This document shows, one piece after another, positions 15,110 to 26,437 of a stretch of 64,000 bases of DNA. Position 1 is the stretch's first letter, and the number at the start of each line of letters is the position of its first letter. The stretch is from Clostridia bacterium. Its GTDB lineage: Bacteria; Bacillota; Clostridia; Christensenellales; Aristaeellaceae. Under the pieces are notes generated by a model. The model had not been told where the DNA came from. It was given only the letters and a program-made list of their open reading frames with translations, and did not search any database. The DNA lies in the NCBI GenBank assembly GCA_017549335.1, contig JAFYVB010000038.1, forward strand, positions 1 to 64,000, read 5' to 3'. Made by a program: the position numbers and the translations under genes.

Positions 15110-16395
15110 TTATCTCCTCCCGTTACGCCATCCTGCAGAAAGGAAAGCTGAGGAAGCAGCTGCTCATCGGGCACGATACCGTGCAGGTCGCGGACAATCT
15201 GCGCCTGCTCCACCTGATTGACAGGCAGCGAGCGGGTGAAAATGAAGCGCACGTCGGCGGCGTTGATCTCCTTTGCGCCCAGCAGCGCAAGATATCGGGA
15301 GATCAGGCGGACGCGATGGCGCAGCCCCTCCCTGAAGTAGCGCTCCTTGATGGAAGTGAGCTGCTCCAGTCCCAGCAGCTTATAGCGCATGGCTACGCCG
15401 CTGAGATTGCCGGCGAAGTGCTCGTCAGTGAGATCGGGCACCATGGAAAATTTGTGGATATCGTGGGCGATAGCCAGACGCAGCACGTCGGCATCGCTTT
15501 CCCGGGCTTCCTTGGTGAGCCATTCCACCTTGGCGGTACTGTCGGGCAGCGCAAGGGTTTTATCCTGCCGCAGACGCTCGCCCGGCGTGCGGCCGTCGCC
15601 CTCCTCGGGCGAGGTCAATCCCATCACGCCGGTAAGCACCAGCAGCGCATCGGCAAACTGCTGCTTATCGTTGACGCGATCGCTTTGCAGCACGTCATAG
15701 GCATCGATCAAAGGCAGCACACGCTCAAAGTCGCCTGCCTCGCGGGCGTTGTTCCAGTATTCGATCAGGGGAACAGCACCGAAATAATGGCGGGTGACGT
15801 CCATGGGTTCGCGGATGGCGGAAGGCTGTGCGCAGCGATAGCGGGCGATGAGCGCATCGGTGTACACGGTGATGATCTGTCCCGTGCGGCGGCCTGCGGC
15901 ATCGTATTCCGCCCGCAGATATACGCCGAACAGGGGAGAAGCGGTTTCGTCGTCGCTGTACACCGTAAAGGCATCCCGGGGATCCAGTACCGTGCAGCGG
16001 GGGCGGGCGTTTTCATCGGCGTAGATCAATTCCACGCCGCGACCGAAAATGCTCTGCTGCATGGCGATCTCGGCATCCAGCGATTGAGTGTCGCTTTCCC
16101 GAAGGGCATCGGCAAGGGCTTTGAGCGCATCCGGATCATCGTATTCGTAGCGGATGGGGGTGCCGATGAGATAGCCCGCCGCCATGTCGCTGATGTAGGC
16201 GGGGTATCCGTGGGGCATACGGGAATTGGGCAGCCCCTTGCGGCGTTCGCGGCGAAGGATATCATGCCGCCCTTCGTAATAAGCGTGAAGGCGCTGCAGC
16301 CGCGCACAGTTGCGGGCATGCTCGCGCAGTACGCCGCGCAGCATCTCGGGGGTTGGCAGTTCGCCCGGGATGTGCGCTTTGGTTCGTTTGATCAT
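15106..16395 (-). CDS. Portal protein (SPP1 gp6-like)
   Basis: A 429-residue protein with the phage portal gp6 pattern: SDMAAGYLIGTPIRYEYDDP near residue 65, ALLVLTGVMGLTSPEEGDG near 250, the NLSGVAMRYKLLGLEQLTS stretch near 325 and a helical C-terminus. Portals form the twelve-fold ring at one capsid vertex through which DNA enters and leaves. AAGGAGGAACTC precedes the ATG. The length is normal for the family. Confidence 0.9.
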   Translation of the reverse strand: MIKRTKAHIPGELPTPEMLRGVLREHARNCARLQRLHAYYEGRHDILRRERRKGLPNSRMPHGYPAYISDMAAGYLIGTPIRYEYDDPDALKALADALRESDTQSLDAEIAMQQSIFGRGVELIYADENARPRCTVLDPRDAFTVYSDDETASPLFGVYLRAEYDAAGRRTGQIITVYTDALIARYRCAQPSAIREPMDVTRHYFGAVPLIEYWNNAREAGDFERVLPLIDAYDVLQSDRVNDKQQFADALLVLTGVMGLTSPEEGDGRTPGERLRQDKTLALPDSTAKVEWLTKEARESDADVLRLAIAHDIHKFSMVPDLTDEHFAGNLSGVAMRYKLLGLEQLTSIKERYFREGLRHRVRLISRYLALLGAKEINAADVRFIFTRSLPVNQVEQAQIVRDLHGIVPDEQLLPQLSFLQDGVTGGDK

Positions 16396-16423
16396 TGAGT
16401 TCCTCCTTGTTCATGGGGAAGGG

Positions 16424-17668
16424 TTACCATTCCGGTCTTGCCTGCACGGCGGCGTAGCGTGCATTCATTTCACCTTCCAGCGCATAGCGCAGCGCGTCGA
16501 TCAGGTGATTGTCCCTGTCCTGCGGCTGGCGGATGGATTGTCCGTCGCGGTCGCGCTTCCACTGATACAGCGTCAATTCCCGCACCGTGTTTGTGCAGCG
16601 GGGGTCGACGACGATCTCCCGCGAGCGCAGCCACTGGATGCTGTGCATCAGGCTGTCGGGGCCCTTTTTGGCCGGCATGGCGTATATGCCCATGCGCCTT
16701 AAATCGGCAATGCTCTTGGGCTCGGCGCTGTCGCAGGTAATGACGGCAGATGGCGCGAACCGTTTCAGCCTTTCCGCAAGACAATCGTTGGTGAGCCCTT
16801 TTTCGTACAGTTCGCTCAGCACATACACCCGTTTGCGCGCAGGATCATGCAGGCATTTCACGCAGGCACAGGGATCGCTTGAAAAGCCAAAATCAAGGCC
16901 GTACAGGCTTTTTTCTGCATTGTGCAGGTGGCTTAAGTCCTCCGTATGCCAGTTGGTGAAGATGGTTTCACCCAGCGCGCCCCACTTTCCCAGGGTATAG
17001 ACCGCATAAAAATAGGGATCCTGCTCGCTTTCAAGGGCGGCAATATCATCCGCCGTCAAAAAAGAATTATCGCGGTAGGTCGTCCTTAAAATGAGCAGCT
17101 GCGGCGAACAAAAAAAGCCGCTTGCTTCATCAAATCCCGAGAAAAATTCGCGGTACAGCCAGTGGGTTTTATAGATGGGGTTGAAGCTGAGGGTCATGCG
17201 CTTTACATGGCGGGTCTGGCCGCGCAAGCGTTTATCCAGCTGTTTGAAATCGTTGTAGCTGATCTCGGTGGCTTCCTCGATCCACACGTCGGTGAGCGGG
17301 CCGTTTTGCGGCGTGATGGATTTGATCTTTTCCACGTCGTCCAGCCCGGCGAAGATCATCTGGGAGCCGTTATTGCGGGCGGTCACAGTCATTTCCGTTC
17401 GGTTGATGCGGAAAGCGCCGGATAGCCCCAGACGGGAGATAGCTTTTTGCACCTCATTCAAACAGCTGGTGCGCAGCGTTCGCGCCACATTTCGCACGAT
17501 CAGGGTATTGCGTCCCGACAGCGTATCCAGTACGAGCCTCGTTGCCAGAAAACAGCTTTTGCCCGAGGATGCGCCGCCGAAGAAGATCTGATACCGCTGC
17601 TGTGCCTGAAGATGAGGCGCGTAGCAGGCATTGAGCGCGCTGCGGGGGAGAATGAGCTTGCGGGTCAT
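16424..17668 (-). CDS. terL: Terminase large subunit (PBSX/terminase_3 family)
   Basis: A 414-residue DNA-packaging motor. The ATPase domain has the Walker A-like GGASSGKSCFLATRL (about residues 30-44) and the Walker B region PLTDVWIEEATEIS (about 124-137). The C-terminal nuclease domain shows acidic residues in YGLDFGFSSDP (near 245) and further downstream in QDRDNHLIDALRYALE. The frame is complete. It overlaps the upstream small gene by four bases. An intact TerL argues that DNA packaging is still possible. Confidence 0.93.
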   Translation of the reverse strand: MTRKLILPRSALNACYAPHLQAQQRYQIFFGGASSGKSCFLATRLVLDTLSGRNTLIVRNVARTLRTSCLNEVQKAISRLGLSGAFRINRTEMTVTARNNGSQMIFAGLDDVEKIKSITPQNGPLTDVWIEEATEISYNDFKQLDKRLRGQTRHVKRMTLSFNPIYKTHWLYREFFSGFDEASGFFCSPQLLILRTTYRDNSFLTADDIAALESEQDPYFYAVYTLGKWGALGETIFTNWHTEDLSHLHNAEKSLYGLDFGFSSDPCACVKCLHDPARKRVYVLSELYEKGLTNDCLAERLKRFAPSAVITCDSAEPKSIADLRRMGIYAMPAKKGPDSLMHSIQWLRSREIVVDPRCTNTVRELTLYQWKRDRDGQSIRQPQDRDNHLIDALRYALEGEMNARYAAVQARPEW

Positions 17669-17880
17669 GCCTTCAGGCGGATCTCAAAGTCCCCCAGCAT
17701 TCCCTCGCCTGATACGTCATTCCGCCCGATGCGATCAAAGAGCAGCGACAGCCCTTTGAGAACGTCGGCGTTTGAGGTATCAGGATCCTGTAGGATCTCC
17801 TTGAGTCTCAGAATGCCAAGCAGCGCCGCCTGCTCGGTCTGGGCGCGTATCTCGCGCCCGGGGTCTTTGGCTTTAGGCAT
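17665..17880 (-). CDS. Small phage protein, terminase small subunit position
   Basis: A 71-residue, mostly helical protein, first in the late operon and coupled to terL, the place of a terminase small subunit. The ATG at 17880 follows a GGAGGTGTAT ribosome site; the longer frame to 17991 runs through a terminator hairpin and is rejected. It lacks an evident helix-turn-helix and is shorter than typical TerS proteins, so it may be a reduced or different packaging partner. Confidence 0.5.
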   Translation of the reverse strand: MPKAKDPGREIRAQTEQAALLGILRLKEILQDPDTSNADVLKGLSLLFDRIGRNDVSGEGMLGDFEIRLKA

Positions 17881-17896
17881 ATACACCTCCTTTTTT

Positions 17897-17938
17897 ACGC
17901 AAAAAAGCAAGGCTGTCCGGGGAAGGAGCCTTGCTTTT
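17897..17938 (-). terminator. Terminator/attenuator before the phage operon
   Basis: A 12-bp stem, AAAAGCAAGGCT paired with AGCCTTGCTTTT, is followed on the minus strand by a run of six T. It lies 20-odd bases upstream of the first phage gene, and the only other upstream gene (sleB) points the other way. A TATACT -10-like box lies at 17943-17948 on the minus strand. The operon may therefore be controlled by attenuation or antitermination. Confidence 0.65.
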
Positions 17939-18007
17939 GCGCAGTATAACTGTAGCACGGGAAATAAATGACGTACAATGCCCGAAAACAACCAAATATT
18001 TGAAATG

Positions 18008-18037
18008 CGATAGATCCGGGCTTATTTGCACACACTA
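18008..18037 (+). promoter_or_regulatory. Possible sigma-G promoter of sleB
   Basis: CGATA (18008-18012), 18 bp, then CACACTA (18031-18037). The -10 is one base off the CATAMTA forespore consensus while the -35 is weak. sleB is known as a sigma-G gene in Bacillus, which supports the reading. Confidence 0.4.
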
Positions 18038-18054
18038 CGCGCGGAGGCGATGAT

Positions 18055-18717
18055 ATGAAAAGAAAATGGAGACGTATTGCTGCGCTGACGGCGGCAGCGA
18101 TCCTTTTATCGGCGGCGCGGTCAGCGGGAGGCGTTGTATATTGGGGGCAGCGGGGCGAGGAAGTGATCCGCGTGCAGCAGAAGCTGAGTCAGTACGGATA
18201 CTACACGGGGAGCGTGGACGGGCATTTCGGGCAAAAAACCTATGACGCCGTGGTAAGATTTCAGAAAAAGAACGGTCTGAAGGCAGACGGCGTGGTAGGC
18301 AATGCCACGGCAGCGGCGCTGGGACTATCCCTTGGAGGCGGAGAAAGCGTGGAAGCGGCGGCAACGGAAAATGAAAGCTATCTTCTGGCGAGGCTTGTGC
18401 ACGGCGAAGCCCGGGGGGAGCCCTATACCGGCAAGGTGGCCGTGGCGGCGGTGGTGCTCAACCGTGTCCGCAGCGCATCCTTTCCCAATACCATTTCGGG
18501 CGTTATATTTCAGGCGGGCGCTTTTGACTGCGTATATGACGGGCAGCTGTGGCTGACGCCGGACAGTGAATCCATCCGCGCCGCCAATGATGCGCTGGCG
18601 GGATGGGATCCCACAAGCGGGTGCCTGTATTATTACAATCCGTCTACGGCGACGTCGGCATGGATCTGGACGCGCGAGGTGCGGCTGAACATCGGTGCGC
18701 ATGCATTTGCGGTATAA
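18055..18717 (+). CDS. sleB: Spore cortex-lytic enzyme SleB
   Basis: A 220-residue exported protein. Residues 1-25 form a signal peptide. Residues 30-90 are a peptidoglycan-binding domain (GEEVIRVQQKLSQYGYYTG). Residues 105-220 are the cell-wall hydrolase domain, with the catalytic glutamate most likely E118 in LVHGEARGE. SleB is a lytic transglycosylase that attacks muramic-lactam cortex during germination and depends on YpeB, whose gene follows after 9 bp. The order sleB-ypeB matches endospore formers. Confidence 0.93.
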   Translation: MKRKWRRIAALTAAAILLSAARSAGGVVYWGQRGEEVIRVQQKLSQYGYYTGSVDGHFGQKTYDAVVRFQKKNGLKADGVVGNATAAALGLSLGGGESVEAAATENESYLLARLVHGEARGEPYTGKVAVAAVVLNRVRSASFPNTISGVIFQAGAFDCVYDGQLWLTPDSESIRAANDALAGWDPTSGCLYYYNPSTATSAWIWTREVRLNIGAHAFAV

Positions 18718-18726
18718 GGAGCGGCT

Positions 18727-20040
18727 ATGCGGAGAAAACAATGGCTATGGTTGTTTGCGGTCTTTGCGGTCAGCCTTGTAACAAGCGCCGGGCTGACGGT
18801 GTATTCCTATCAGCGGGCGCGGCGCTATGCGCGGTGGATCAGCGACGCCTATGAGGGCGTGCTTTTGACCAGCATGATGCAGATGGAACAGCTGCGGCTG
18901 AACATTGACAAAGCAATTCTTTCCCGGGATGAGGGGCAAAATGCCGTGCTGCTGGGTAAAATCGGCAGCGATGCGGCAGCGGTGCACGCACAGCTTTCTG
19001 CGCTGCCCCTTGCGCACAGCGCGATGGCGGAGGCGGTCAAAATGTGCAATCAGATGAGCGGATATGCAGCGGCGCTGCAGGAAAAGGCAATGGAAACGCT
19101 TCCGGAAGAAGATGCGCAGACACTGGAAAAGCTTTCGCAATCCTGCGCACAGCTGCTTGAGCATTTGCAAAGCGCCTACGGGCAGATGCAGGATAGGAAC
19201 GTGCGCTTTGACAGGGCACAGGTGTATATGCTGGACGCAGACAGCAAAGCCAGGCCGCTGGAGGATATGAGCGGGAGGATTGATTATCCCACGCTGATCT
19301 ACGATGGACCGTTCAGCGACGTGGTCAGCGAAAATGCCCCGCGGGGACTTGGTAAAAAGGAGATCCCCCGAAGCGAGGCGGCGGCGGTTGCTCGGGGATA
19401 CCTGGGTGAAGCAGCGCTTAGCGCGGAATTGACGCAGGAATGCGGCGGAACGATCCCGGCCTGGGGCGTGAAGGTGGAAACCGACGACTGCACGCTGCAG
19501 ATGGCGGTGACCAAGCAAGGCGGCGACGTACTGTGGATGTTCCCCGAAAATGCTGATTTTGCGCTGAAATACGGCTTGGAGGAATGTAAAAAAGCTGCGG
19601 AGGAATTTTTGTCCGTCCACGGTTACGGCGATATGCATTTGACCTTTTGGCAGATCTATGGCGGCATGGCTACGCTTTCCTATGCGGCGGTGCAGGAGGG
19701 CGTTGTGCTGTATCCCGATCTTATTAAAGTGCAGGTGCGCATGGATACGCTGGAGGCGGTGGGCATTGAAGCCCGGCATTATCTCACCAGCCATGTGCGC
19801 AGAGAAAATCTCACGCCCGCTGTGAGCGAAAAGGAGGCGCGGCAGGCGATCAGCAACAGGATGAGCAACGTGTCCTCGCAATTATGCGTCATCCCGCAGA
19901 ATGGACGCGAATACCTTTGCTGGGAGTTCACCGGTGATTACAACGGGAACACATACTATGTATATATTGACGCCATGACAGGACGGCAGCGGGATATTCA
20001 GCGGCTGGTGCAGACTCAGTTTGGCCCGAAAGCCAGCTAA
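18727..20040 (+). CDS. ypeB: Germination protein YpeB
   Basis: A 437-residue protein with an N-terminal membrane anchor (about residues 5-25), a helical region, and C-terminal PepSY-type repeats; the last contains YIDAMTGRQRDIQRLV near the end. YpeB holds SleB stable and inactive in the dormant spore and is degraded on germination. Gene order and length agree with the family. It is probably co-transcribed with sleB. Confidence 0.9.
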   Translation: MRRKQWLWLFAVFAVSLVTSAGLTVYSYQRARRYARWISDAYEGVLLTSMMQMEQLRLNIDKAILSRDEGQNAVLLGKIGSDAAAVHAQLSALPLAHSAMAEAVKMCNQMSGYAAALQEKAMETLPEEDAQTLEKLSQSCAQLLEHLQSAYGQMQDRNVRFDRAQVYMLDADSKARPLEDMSGRIDYPTLIYDGPFSDVVSENAPRGLGKKEIPRSEAAAVARGYLGEAALSAELTQECGGTIPAWGVKVETDDCTLQMAVTKQGGDVLWMFPENADFALKYGLEECKKAAEEFLSVHGYGDMHLTFWQIYGGMATLSYAAVQEGVVLYPDLIKVQVRMDTLEAVGIEARHYLTSHVRRENLTPAVSEKEARQAISNRMSNVSSQLCVIPQNGREYLCWEFTGDYNGNTYYVYIDAMTGRQRDIQRLVQTQFGPKAS

Positions 20041-20079
20041 AATCAACCAATGATTGAAAATGAAACAAATAATTGATAA

Positions 20080-20135
20080 TTGTTTTTCCTCCGAAAGTGT
20101 GTTTTAATAAAATCACACCGGTGATACACACTTTC
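20080..20135 (+). promoter_or_regulatory. Promoter and inverted-repeat operator of the Xre/TPR regulator
   Basis: TTGTTT (20080-20085), 17 bp, TTTAAT (20103-20108). The arms GAAAGTGTGT (20093-20102) and ACACACTTTC (20126-20135) form a perfect 10-bp inverted repeat around the -10, with CACCGGTG at its centre, suitable for autoregulation. An AGGAGG site follows directly. Confidence 0.5.
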
Positions 20136-20149
20136 AGGAGGACTTAACC

Positions 20150-21319
20150 ATGAAACTTGATTTGGCTGAAAACATCCGCCGTCTCCGCCGCCGCGATAAA
20201 AGAACGCAGGAGCAGCTTGCGGAAGTACTGGGCGTGACCGCACAGGCGGTTTCCCGCTGGGAGGCCGGCGGCAGCTATCCCGATATGACCCTCATTCCCT
20301 CTATTGCCAATTTCTTTGGCGTATCCATTGACGAACTGTTTGGTTATGAAAGCGACCGCGAGCAGCGCATCGATGCACTGGCTAAAGAGATCGATGGTAT
20401 GAATGCCCAAAACAATGGACGGGATGAATGCATGGCCGAATGTATTGCCAAAGCGCATGCCGCGCTGGTGGAGTTTCCCGGCAATGAAAAGCTGATGCTC
20501 GCCCTGGCCTCGGCCCTGTTCAATGCAGGCTATGTGCGTTACGGCGAATGCCATGTGACGGATAGCGAGGGCTACAGCGTGTACGATACGGCAAAGCACC
20601 GCACCTATGCTGAATGGAGCGAGGCGGAAGTGCTGTATGAAAAGATGATCCAAACGCTGCCCTACGGCAAACTGCGCGACCGGGCCATGGGAGAACTGTC
20701 CCAGCTTTACCTCAATCTCGGCGAAACCGAAAAGGGCAGTGCGCTGGCTGCTTCCGCCCCCTCCATGCACTGCAGCAAGGAATTTCTGCTGACCCGCGTG
20801 CATGACGGCAAGCAGGGCGTGAAGGCAGGCAGTGAAATGCTGATGAATCTGGTGCGGGATTGCGGACAGTTTGTGATCAGCATTACCACCGGCGATCAGC
20901 AGCATTTGACCGCCAAGGAAAAGGCAGAGAATATTGCCGCTGCTATCCGGCTTTTTGAAGCGGTTTGCCCCGATGGGAATTACGGCGTGTATCATGCGTT
21001 TATCGTGCCGCTGGAGATGCTCCGTTCGCTGTATCTGTGGCTGGACGAACGCCGGGAGGAAGCCTTTGCAGCGCTGAACAGCGCTCGTGAAAACAGCCTG
21101 AAGTTCATTGCGGTCTGCGAAAAGGGCGAGGCGCGTTATACCGCTCCGCTGGTTCGTCTGCTGAAGCAGGAAACGCCCTGCGATGCGGAAGCGGCGCGCT
21201 GGGAATACCGTTCGATGCCCAAGGATTGGCCGTGGTTTGACGTTCCCGAGGCCGAACAGGTCAGAAAAGAAATTCAGGCCGATCCCCGATGGACAGCATG
21301 GGTCGAAAGCATCAAATAA
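20150..21319 (+). CDS. Xre-family regulator with helical repeat C-terminus
   Basis: A 389-residue protein. Residues 5-60 are a Cro/C1-type helix-turn-helix (TQEQLAEVLGVTAQAVSRWE). The rest is helical and TPR-like, with repeated Ala/Leu-rich helices that could bind a peptide or small ligand. This architecture is common for stand-alone regulators in gut Clostridia whose ligands are mostly unknown. It is monocistronic, with an inverted repeat over its own promoter. No target can be assigned. Confidence 0.8.
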   Translation: MKLDLAENIRRLRRRDKRTQEQLAEVLGVTAQAVSRWEAGGSYPDMTLIPSIANFFGVSIDELFGYESDREQRIDALAKEIDGMNAQNNGRDECMAECIAKAHAALVEFPGNEKLMLALASALFNAGYVRYGECHVTDSEGYSVYDTAKHRTYAEWSEAEVLYEKMIQTLPYGKLRDRAMGELSQLYLNLGETEKGSALAASAPSMHCSKEFLLTRVHDGKQGVKAGSEMLMNLVRDCGQFVISITTGDQQHLTAKEKAENIAAAIRLFEAVCPDGNYGVYHAFIVPLEMLRSLYLWLDERREEAFAALNSARENSLKFIAVCEKGEARYTAPLVRLLKQETPCDAEAARWEYRSMPKDWPWFDVPEAEQVRKEIQADPRWTAWVESIK

Positions 21320-21320
21320 A

Positions 21321-21362
21321 AAGAACCGGCGGCAGCTTCCTTGCGAAACTGCCGCCGGTTTA
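21321..21362. terminator. Shared terminator of the Xre regulator and gdhA
   Basis: AACCGGCGGCAG pairs with CTGCCGCCGGTT around TTCCTTGCGAAA. The minus strand has the better T-run, so it mainly ends gdhA. Confidence 0.85.
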
Positions 21363-21372
21363 ATAGATTCGT

Positions 21373-24271
<2,899 letters not shown>

Positions 24272-24275
<4 letters not shown>

Positions 24276-25561
24276 CTCACACCCTCCTCTCCGGCGTCTG
24301 CCAGCTTTTCATCCTCCCGCAAAAGCCGCTCGTTTCGGGAAGCCACGCCCTGCAATATGCCCATGATGCCTATGCAGGATACCAGCGACGTACCGCCGTA
24401 GCTGAGGAAGGGCACGGTAACGCCTGTCATGGGGATGAACTTGGTGATGCCGCCGATGATGATGAAGGTCTGCACGGCGAAAATGGCGGCGCAGCCCAGC
24501 GCCAGCAGCGAATGGAAAGCAGAGGAGGAACGCAGTGCGATATCCACGCCGCGCAGCGCAATAAAGGCGTACACGCACAATACCAGCACGGCAAAGATCA
24601 TGCCGAATTCGTTGATCAGAGCGGAAAAAATAAAGTCCGTGCGGAATTCGGGGATCACCGAGGCATTGCCAAGCCCCAGACCTGTGCCCCACCAGCCGCC
24701 GTTGGAATGGGCGATGAGCGCCTGCACGATCTGGTAGCCACCGCCCAGCTGATCGTAGGTAGCGAAGGGATCCAGCCAGTTGTTGATGCGGTTTTGCACC
24801 GTGCGGAAGTAGCTGTTTTTGAACAGCATATACATCAGCGTGATGCCGCCCACGCCGGCGCCCAGAATGCCGCCGATGAGCAGCGGGCTGGAAGTGGCGG
24901 CGTAGAGCATCAAAAGGGAAGTTCCGCCGTAGATGGCGGCGGTGCCCAGGTCGCGCTGCAGCATCAGAAAGCCCAGCATCAGCCCGGTAAAAAGAATATG
25001 GGAAATGATCTTGCGGCGGGAAAGGAAGTAGGCGAAGATGAACAGCACGGCGATCTTGACCAGCTCGCTGGGCTGCATGGTAAAGGATCCGTAGCCTACC
25101 CAGGCTGTTGCGCCCTTGTTGGCGTTGGCGGAGCGGAAAATGAAGGGCAGCGCCAGCATGCCGCAGGAAAAGAGGATCAAGGGGAAGATCAGGTACTTAA
25201 AATTCTTGATATGCCGCACGACCAGGGCGCAGCCGATCATGCTCAGCATGCCTACGCCGCAGTTGAAGGCCTGCGTCATGCCGCGGCCGGGGCTGTAGCG
25301 GTACTGCAAAAGAACGCCCAGCGCGCACAGGAAGCTGATCAGCGTCAAAAGCATCCTGTCCATGGGGAACAAACGCGGCAGCAATTTAACAATGAGCGAA
25401 ATGGCAAGGGGGGTGAGAACAGCCATCAAAAGCGTTTGCAGCGACAGATCTTTGAGGAAAAGCAGCAAAAAAGCCGCAAAAAAGAACAGCATAACCAGCC
25501 CGGTCAGTGCACTGAGCTGGGTGCGGCGCTTCTTTTTGCGGGCTTTTAAGGCGATGTTCAT
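24272..25561 (-). CDS. FtsW/RodA/SpoVE family peptidoglycan polymerase
   Basis: A 429-residue SEDS-family protein with ten or more membrane segments. SEDS hallmarks include ANKGATAWVGYGSFTMQPSE (about residues 128-147), the glycosyltransferase-lipid II region, and a C-terminal PMTGVTVPFLSYGGTSL (near residue 380). It polymerises glycan strands from lipid II together with a class B PBP, encoded next and overlapping by four bases. Whether it serves division, elongation or sporulation cannot be told from the sequence. Confidence 0.93.
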
Positions 25562-26367
25562 GCGTTTCTGTTCCTTTCGCTGCGGCGATGACGCACGCGC
25601 GGAGCGGTCATGGTGAAGCTTTCTTCCTGAGGATCACGGGGAGCATACAGCCCTGCGTCAAAGGGAAGCGGCGGTTCATCCTCTTCTTCCTCCGGAGAAA
25701 CGGGCTGCGGCTGGGTGTAAACAGGCTGTTCATAGGCCTGATACATGGTCTGCGCATATTCGGGCGCTTCGTATACAGGCGCTTCGTATACAGGCGCTTC
25801 CGGTTGGGCAGACGGTTGTTCGTATAATTCTGCCGGGGGCTGCGGCGTCAGACCGAAGGGATCGGGGGCGTACAGTTCTTCGCCATAGGCCGGCTGCCAG
25901 CGATCGTTATAGGCAGCGGCACGGGGAATATTCAGCCCTGCGAAGAGCCTTACGCGCAGCGTATAGCCGCCCAGCTGCATGATGGCGCCGTGCAGCGCAT
26001 AGCCGCCCTTGCGGATCGGAACGCTGTTAAGCAGCACCTCGCTGCGGCTGTGACAGGGCGTGAGCAAAAGTCCCTTTCCTTCCACGAAGGCAAAGTTCAC
26101 ATGCCTGCGTCGAAGCCCTTTCAGGCGGATATCGCATTTTCTGCCGCTGCCCAGCACGCCTTCACGGGGCAGGGGGTAGGCGCGGTCGTTGTCGGTATCC
26201 CGCATTTCGCCCACCATGCCGGCATCGGGCAGGTTACGCAGGATCTTTTTGCGCTTAAAGTGCTCCTGCAAAAGGCTCAGTCCCGCACGGAAAACGATCA
26301 GGAAAGCCAAAAAGACAAAAAGGTATCGCGCGCCGAGTGAAATCAGCTGATACACGTGGCTGTCCAT
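25558..26367 (-). CDS. FHA-domain membrane protein
   Basis: A 269-residue protein. A membrane segment at about residues 12-30 is followed by a forkhead-associated domain (about 65-145: GSGRKCDIRLKGLRRRHVNF contains the phosphothreonine-binding Gly-Ser/Arg pattern). The C-terminal half is a low-complexity Pro/Tyr/Glu linker with repeated APVYE and an acidic patch (PEEEEDEPP). FHA domains read phosphothreonine, so a Ser/Thr kinase elsewhere is expected to signal to the FtsW-PBP pair encoded downstream. First gene of the operon. Confidence 0.85.
   Translation of the reverse strand: MDSHVYQLISLGARYLFVFLAFLIVFRAGLSLLQEHFKRKKILRNLPDAGMVGEMRDTDNDRAYPLPREGVLGSGRKCDIRLKGLRRRHVNFAFVEGKGLLLTPCHSRSEVLLNSVPIRKGGYALHGAIMQLGGYTLRVRLFAGLNIPRAAAYNDRWQPAYGEELYAPDPFGLTPQPPAELYEQPSAQPEAPVYEAPVYEAPEYAQTMYQAYEQPVYTQPQPVSPEEEEDEPPLPFDAGLYAPRDPQEESFTMTAPRVRHRRSERNRNA
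25766..25800. repeat. Short tandem repeat in the FHA linker
   Basis: GCTTCGTATACAGGC occurs twice in tandem, then GCTTC begins a third unit, encoding APVYE repeats on the minus strand. A 15-bp unit can vary in number without frameshift. Confidence 0.8.
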
Positions 26368-26403
26368 GGGCGCGCCCCCTTTTGATTGTTTGTTTGATAA
26401 TTC

Positions 26404-26432
26404 AGTATAGCATACTCCTGCGGATTTTGCAA
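26404..26432 (-). promoter_or_regulatory. Promoter of the FHA-FtsW-PBP operon
   Basis: Minus-strand TTGCAA, 17 bp, TATACT, about 37 bases upstream of the FHA start codon. Confidence 0.6.
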
Positions 26433-26437
26433 AATGT

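Larger units (their letters stand above)
6214..17880 (-). mobile_element. Compact prophage-like morphogenesis and lysis cluster
   Basis: An 11.7-kb run of 16 minus-strand genes in the canonical siphophage order: terminase small candidate, terminase large, portal, scaffold, major capsid, four head-tail connector or completion proteins, tail tube, tail chaperone, short tape measure, a small tail protein, hub/fibre, amidase and holin. The genes are packed with 4-base ATGA overlaps and strong ribosome sites, and none appears broken. There is no integrase, excisionase, repressor, replication or recombination gene and no recognisable att direct repeat, and it lies between two host operons (rnf and sleB-ypeB). 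It may be a defective prophage, a domesticated particle or a gene-transfer-agent-like locus. Confidence 0.85.

Noticed and set aside
14959..16398. 479-codon plus-strand frame opposite the portal gene
   Set aside because: Shadow of a well-supported phage gene, without ribosome site or motifs.
6173..18054. att direct repeats flanking the phage cluster
   Set aside because: A short ACGCAAAA-like similarity near 6185 and 17897 is too short and lies in low-complexity sequence; no convincing direct repeat was found.
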